Shown here: in pieces, positions 5,747 to 8,973 of the stretch
Position numbering within the stretch: the stretch's first letter is position 1
Layout: the number at the start of each line of letters is the position of its first letter
Assembly: GCA_900754605.1 (NCBI GenBank)
Contig: CAAEDK010000176.1
Location: forward strand, 1-8,973
Length of the DNA stretch: 8,973 nucleotides
Direction of reading: 5' to 3'
DNA from: an uncultured Oscillospiraceae bacterium
Lineage (GTDB): Bacteria; Bacillota_A; Clostridia; Oscillospirales; Oscillospiraceae
Made by a program: the position numbers and the translations under genes
Notes under the pieces: generated by a model
The model's input: only the letters and a program-made list of their open reading frames with translations
Told to the model about the DNA's origin: nothing
Databases searched by the model: none

Positions 5747-6889
5747 TTATGCCACCTGTTTCCGCGGGGGAATATAGGTGGTCGCTTCCTCGGGCTTCAG
5801 ACGCACCGGGAGAATCAGTTCGGTAAAGCCGTTGTCAGCCGTAAGCACGGTGGGCCCTACCGGACTTGTAAAGCTCATCCTGGCTGTTTTGATGCCACGC
5901 TTTGCAAATGCGTCAAAGGCATCCAGCAGATAGCGAGGGTCGTAGCCGATCACAATGGCGGGAGGGCGCTCCATCCTCAATTCCGCACGGTACAGTCCGG
6001 AATTTCCACGGACGGAAAGCCAGCCGTCACCAAGGCGGAGCGGCGCTCGTAATTTTTTGTTTTCCATTTTCAGAAGATACTTCAGATCGTTTCGTGTACC
6101 TTCCACATCTATCCAGCGCTCCTCTGTGAAGATGGTCGGAATGGTGGAGTCCAGTTTCAAACTGCCCAATGGCGGTACCCGGGTAATCAGCCGCTTGGAA
6201 TCATTCTGAACGGACAGCCACTCCCTGCCAATCGACAGGGTGCAGTCCTCATCGGCAAAAACACTCAGCAGTTCCATCGCTTCCTCCGGGATTTGAAACG
6301 GCTTGGCTGCTTCAAAGTCCGGAATCGCTCGGACGCTCAGCCTATATCCGTCCAGCGCGTACATCCTGTGATCCGTAAATTGTACGCAGCAGCTCCAGGG
6401 GCGGTTTGTGTCCGAGGAAACAGCGTGCCGGACCTGTGTGAAGAGGCCGAAAACAGTTCCAGCGTTGATCTGATAGACCTGCTCCGGCTGAAACTCTTTC
6501 GGCAGCGGATAGAGATCGCTGTCGAATACCAACTGATGGATCTCACGCCCTCCACAGGAAAAACGCGCCTGGTTGTAGGGGATGTCACAGTTGTGCGGCT
6601 TTTTCTCGGCAGTTTCATATTCCAGATGAAGCTCACCAGAAAAATAAGCGCAGGCATCCAGAAGTCTTTGCGTATCATATAGGGTGAGGGAAAATTCATC
6701 GCCCTGTGCCGGGATCGTCGCCTGACACCATTGGTTGAGATTGCAGCAGGCAATGGTACAGGAGTTACGGCTGAAAAATAAAGTTGCCTGGGATAATGCG
6801 GTAAATGGCCCTTTGGGCGCTGCCGCTCCATATACTTTCTTCAGTGCGAGACGAAACTCATCCAGGGGGAATACACTGACTGCCCTCAT
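5747..6889 (-). CDS. DnaN-like sliding clamp (DNA polymerase III beta subunit paralogue)
   Basis: The 380-residue protein matches the three-domain layout and length of bacterial beta clamps (about 365-380). The strongest signatures are 'YALDGYRLSV' at 177-186 (family pattern DGhRLA), 'RLITRVPPLGSLKLDSTIP' at 233-251 (the LIxRxxxG-fPdy-viP region), 'GYDPRYLLDAFDAF' at 315-328 (family NxxYLLDaL), and the end 'LILPVRL' at 358-364, where ordinary clamps finish with a P(M/V)RL motif. Here 16 further residues follow. Clamps encircle DNA and tether polymerases and repair factors. The start ATG 6889 overlaps the ThiF stop in ATGA, with GGAGA about 9 nt upstream. It is surely co-translated with the E1-like enzyme. 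Divergence suggests an element-specific clamp rather than the chromosomal copy. Dimerisation and loading are untested. Confidence 0.88.
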   Translation of the reverse strand: MRAVSVFPLDEFRLALKKVYGAAAPKGPFTALSQATLFFSRNSCTIACCNLNQWCQATIPAQGDEFSLTLYDTQRLLDACAYFSGELHLEYETAEKKPHNCDIPYNQARFSCGGREIHQLVFDSDLYPLPKEFQPEQVYQINAGTVFGLFTQVRHAVSSDTNRPWSCCVQFTDHRMYALDGYRLSVRAIPDFEAAKPFQIPEEAMELLSVFADEDCTLSIGREWLSVQNDSKRLITRVPPLGSLKLDSTIPTIFTEERWIDVEGTRNDLKYLLKMENKKLRAPLRLGDGWLSVRGNSGLYRAELRMERPPAIVIGYDPRYLLDAFDAFAKRGIKTARMSFTSPVGPTVLTADNGFTELILPVRLKPEEATTYIPPRKQVA

Positions 6890-7677
6890 GCGGCTTTTCT
6901 CCGTTTCACATTTTTCTTGAAGGATTGGATGTTGACCGATTTGGTGGAGAAAACGCTTTTCCCGACGGAATGGTTATTCCCTTCCGCCAGAATATTGTAG
7001 ATGTGGATCGTCACGACGGTTGCCGCCGCCAGATTCGCTGCAATAGTCTGCGGCGCGGAGATCGACGCCTCCGCGCAGGAGAGTTCAGTCGGAAACTTAT
7101 CCGTTTGCTCCAGGACCTCGGGATACAGGCTGGCAACCGGCTGATAGAAGGTCTTTCCGCTTCGCCGGACACCGCAGATCACCTGACCACTTGCTTTGCT
7201 GTTCCCGGAATCAATATAGATCAGTTCCTTTGCGCGTTGGAAAACGCTGTGAAAGACCTGCCGGGAGCGGTTATTGTCCACCGCCCCAATCAGGATCACG
7301 ATTTCCGATATGACTTTCCGTACAGCTTCGCCATTCTGATTGGTAACATACCTGTTCTGCGGATACTGCAAAGGCTCCAGCAGTTCTTCCAGCATCTCCT
7401 CATCCTCGACATACTGTGGGATATAGCTTGTTTCGATTCCGAAGGCGTTGGAATACCGTTCTGCCAGGACCATTGCCTTGTTTTTTCCCAGATCCGCTTC
7501 AATAAAGTTCTGGCGCCCGAGGTTTTTCTCCTCAACCAGGTCGCCGTCGCAGAGGATGACCCGGATCGGCCGGTCCAATGCGTAAAGCAGGCGGTAAAGC
7601 TGAGGTACAATGTATCCTCCGGTGCCGCCGGTCCCTACCAAAACGATTTTGACCGGGCGGGATTTTGAGAAAATCAT
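6886..7677 (-). CDS. ThiF/E1-like adenylating enzyme (PRTRC ThiF type)
   Basis: This 263-residue protein is a single Rossmann-type E1-like domain. The nucleotide loop is 'VLVGTGGTGGYIV' at 12-24, the acidic pair is 'CDGDLVEEKNLGRQNF' at 43-58 with Asn52 and Arg55, and 'LGKNKA' gives Lys65. 'GAVDNNRSR' at 131-139 is the classic metal-binding Asp motif. 'ELSCAEASIS' at 198-207 holds Cys201, the candidate thioester cysteine; the following 'PQTIAANLAAATVV' fits the PRTRC ThiF family. E1-like enzymes activate the C-terminus of a ubiquitin-like protein with ATP. The gene overlaps the JAB gene upstream and the clamp gene downstream, both by ATGA. The tail KKNVKRRKAA is strongly basic. ATG 7677 has GGGGGAAGG upstream. 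Confidence 0.92.
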   Translation of the reverse strand: MIFSKSRPVKIVLVGTGGTGGYIVPQLYRLLYALDRPIRVILCDGDLVEEKNLGRQNFIEADLGKNKAMVLAERYSNAFGIETSYIPQYVEDEEMLEELLEPLQYPQNRYVTNQNGEAVRKVISEIVILIGAVDNNRSRQVFHSVFQRAKELIYIDSGNSKASGQVICGVRRSGKTFYQPVASLYPEVLEQTDKFPTELSCAEASISAPQTIAANLAAATVVTIHIYNILAEGNNHSVGKSVFSTKSVNIQSFKKNVKRRKAA

Positions 7678-8973
7678 GCGGCCTTCCCCCAGACTTCATC
7701 CATGTCAAAACACTCACTGTCAAGGCGCGCTGCGTCATCCATCATCTGAATACGCTCTAGCCACTTGTGAGGAAATACCTGGGTTGGAAGCGGCTCAAGG
7801 ACCGTATCAGCGGGGATGAGCCAGTGTGTGCCCCCATTGCAGATCCTAACCGTCAGCTCGGGGAAATAGTTCTCCAGGTGGCCGACGACCATGTAAATCC
7901 GGTTGGCACGTTCATCCCGGTCATCCACGGCGGAAAAACGGGCATCCATGTCATTGTGCGAATGGAGATCCGCATAGTGGATATATCGGTCGCTGTCCAG
8001 CGGCTCCTCCCCCGCATCAGGAAGGACGATCGCATGACCCACAGACTGGCGGGGGACATGGAGGATGAACTTTTCATCTTCCTTATCCCAGTAAATATGG
8101 ATCAGCGCCTCCAAAGGGGTGCCGTCTGCTCTGGCCTTCATCATATAGCGGAACAGATCCAGCGCCTGTGAAAAGAGGGTATACGGAATGCGTGGAAGGG
8201 CCGATACAAAGCCGGGGATAATTTTGTCCAACAGTTTCACCTCCGAGGCAGGCGTCACAAATTCACCAGCTTCCGTCACCCGACGCTCATAGACCAGTCC
8301 ATCAGCAGAAGGGATGAACGTAATGGTTTTCCCGGAGTCCTCGGCCTCCTCCATTGTAAGAAACACCCCCTTGTAGAGGGCGATCCCTTTTGGCTTCATG
8401 GTGACAGACGGCTTGACAATGCAGGCCGGCTTTTTTGTCGTGGATTTTTTCAGCCCATCCAGAAATTCTTTCGAGGTTTCGATTTCCCGTTTGAATTCTC
8501 CGATTTTGGTTTTCTTGGGCTTTGCCACCTTTTTCGCAACAGTGCCGTAAGTGACATTCCAGGTAACGCTTGCAGCTTCCTCAAGCTCGGTAAAGTCCTC
8601 TGCTTTGGCTTCCCGCAGCTCCTCAAAGGTCTGATCCAAATTCTCAATGACCTCCGTAGTCCCGTTGTAGGAGAACTGGGGAAGCTGCGCGAAGAGCGAG
8701 GCGTTGGCAGCCTGAACGTTCTTTGTTTCCTGAAGGTCCATCATTGCCAGCAGGGGGTTTTCACCCTCATTACTCTCCTGTGCGGGAGGGGCAAACGGGA
8801 CCACATTGTTGGTCGCATCTGCGGTTGTGGCGGCGGGGGCCGGAGCGGTCACCACAGGCGCGGCAGCGGCGGGGGCCGTAGCAGTCACCACGGGCGCGGC
8901 AGCGGCGGGGGCCGGAGCGGTCGCCACAGGCGCGGCAGCAGCGGGGGCCGTAGCGGTCGCCATGGGCGCGGCA
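7674..8973 (-). CDS. JAB/JAMM metalloprotease, PRTRC protein A-like (5' end off window)
   Basis: The frame is open to the right edge. The first in-window ATG (8963) falls inside a repeat at a position occupied by Val in the next units, so the true start is probably upstream. Numbering from that Met, the region runs: Ala/Pro/Thr repeats (1-48), a possible small beta-grasp-like segment (about 96-146), a basic linker (143-180), and a PRTRC-A/JAB domain (about 190-392). The JAMM zinc motif is complete: Glu285 in 'PLEALIHIYWD', then 'DLHSHNDMDARFSAVDDRDE' at 332-351, giving His334, His336, Ser344 and Asp347. JAB peptidases of this sort remove or process ubiquitin-like tags. The gene overlaps the ThiF-like gene by ATGA. 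Residues 266-271 (QALDLF) resemble a clamp-binding peptide. Confidence 0.9.
   Translation of the reverse strand, partial: AAPMATATAPAAAAPVATAPAPAAAAPVVTATAPAAAAPVVTAPAPAATTADATNNVVPFAPPAQESNEGENPLLAMMDLQETKNVQAANASLFAQLPQFSYNGTTEVIENLDQTFEELREAKAEDFTELEEAASVTWNVTYGTVAKKVAKPKKTKIGEFKREIETSKEFLDGLKKSTTKKPACIVKPSVTMKPKGIALYKGVFLTMEEAEDSGKTITFIPSADGLVYERRVTEAGEFVTPASEVKLLDKIIPGFVSALPRIPYTLFSQALDLFRYMMKARADGTPLEALIHIYWDKEDEKFILHVPRQSVGHAIVLPDAGEEPLDSDRYIHYADLHSHNDMDARFSAVDDRDERANRIYMVVGHLENYFPELTVRICNGGTHWLIPADTVLEPLPTQVFPHKWLERIQMMDDAARLDSECFDMDEVWGKAA
8831..8973 (-). repeat. 36-bp tandem repeat encoding an Ala/Pro/Thr-rich segment
   Basis: Four near-identical 36-bp units are visible at 8831-8866, 8867-8902, 8903-8938 and 8939-8973; the last is cut by the window edge and the array may continue. 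Each encodes 12 residues, with AAAAPV(V/A)TA and then alternating TAP and PAP. This alternation makes a 72-bp higher-order unit. The period keeps the JAB gene in frame. The encoded peptide should be flexible and disordered. Confidence 0.9.

Larger units (their letters stand above)
1..8973 (-). other. Single-strand operon of a PRTRC-like mobile-element module
   Basis: All eleven supported genes point the same way. Neighbours overlap by 1-4 nt at JAB/ThiF, ThiF/clamp, 193/99-residue and 211-residue/E2-like junctions. Other spacings are 39 nt or less, apart from the 173-nt gap at 4511-4683. Canonical PRTRC loci (a family known mainly from plasmids and integrative elements) combine ParB-like, ThiF-like, JAB (A), E2-like (B) and ubiquitin-like (C) proteins with others. 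Here A, B and ThiF equivalents are visible. The ParB-, ParM- and ubiquitin-like members are not, and could lie beyond the edges. Confidence 0.75.

Noticed and set aside
6925..7668. 247-codon open frame on the plus strand opposite the E1-like gene
   Set aside because: It mirrors the ThiF-like gene, which has clear motifs and coupled start and stop. The plus-strand product has no recognisable motif or good ribosome binding site.
1..8973. CRISPR array or insertion sequence
   Set aside because: The only direct repeats are the two protein-coding tandem arrays, which lack unique spacers. No transposase or terminal inverted repeats were seen.
804..8973. A free ubiquitin-like protein ending in Gly-Gly
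   Set aside because: None of the supported proteins with a visible C-terminus ends in GG. The modifier is either outside the window, fused, or not needed.

Overview
The window is a single, tightly packed operon-like block. Every credible gene lies on the minus strand, so transcription runs from the right edge to the left. Strong AGGAGG-type ribosome binding sites, several ATGA/TGATG stop-start overlaps, moderately GC-rich DNA and the gene content suggest an integrative or plasmid-like mobile element in a gut-type Firmicute (Clostridia). The taxonomy is inference; no chromosomal marker, integrase, relaxase or conjugation gene is visible.

In transcription order (right to left) the genes are: (1) a JAMM/JAB metalloprotease resembling PRTRC system protein A, with an Ala/Pro/Thr repeat at its N-terminal side and its 5' end off the window; (2) a ThiF/E1-like adenylating enzyme; (3) a DnaN-like sliding clamp; (4) a protein with a beta-helix (bactofilin-like) N-terminus; (5) a small protein of unknown function; (6) an NPPY-type adenine-N6 methyltransferase; (7-9) three unrecognised proteins of 193, 99 and 211 residues; (10) an E2-like protein resembling PRTRC system protein B; (11) a Rad52-family single-strand annealing protein whose Gln/Pro repeat tail runs off the left edge. 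Two genes, at the two edges, are partial.

The central observation is a set of E1-like, E2-like and JAB enzymes (the ubiquitin-like core of the PRTRC plasmid/element system) in one operon with a sliding clamp paralogue and a Rad52-type annealing protein. In eukaryotes, ubiquitin or SUMO attachment to the PCNA clamp and to Rad52 controls replication-coupled repair. It is therefore worth asking whether this element modifies its clamp or annealing protein with a ubiquitin-like tag. That link is inference: no free ubiquitin-like protein ending in GG is visible. It may lie to the right of the window, or a beta-grasp-like segment inside the JAB protein may take its place.

Both edges lie inside tandem repeats within coding sequence (78-bp period at the left, 36-bp period at the right). 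The largest non-coding gap, 4511-4683, holds a perfect 9-bp inverted repeat. No tRNA, rRNA, CRISPR array or insertion sequence was seen.
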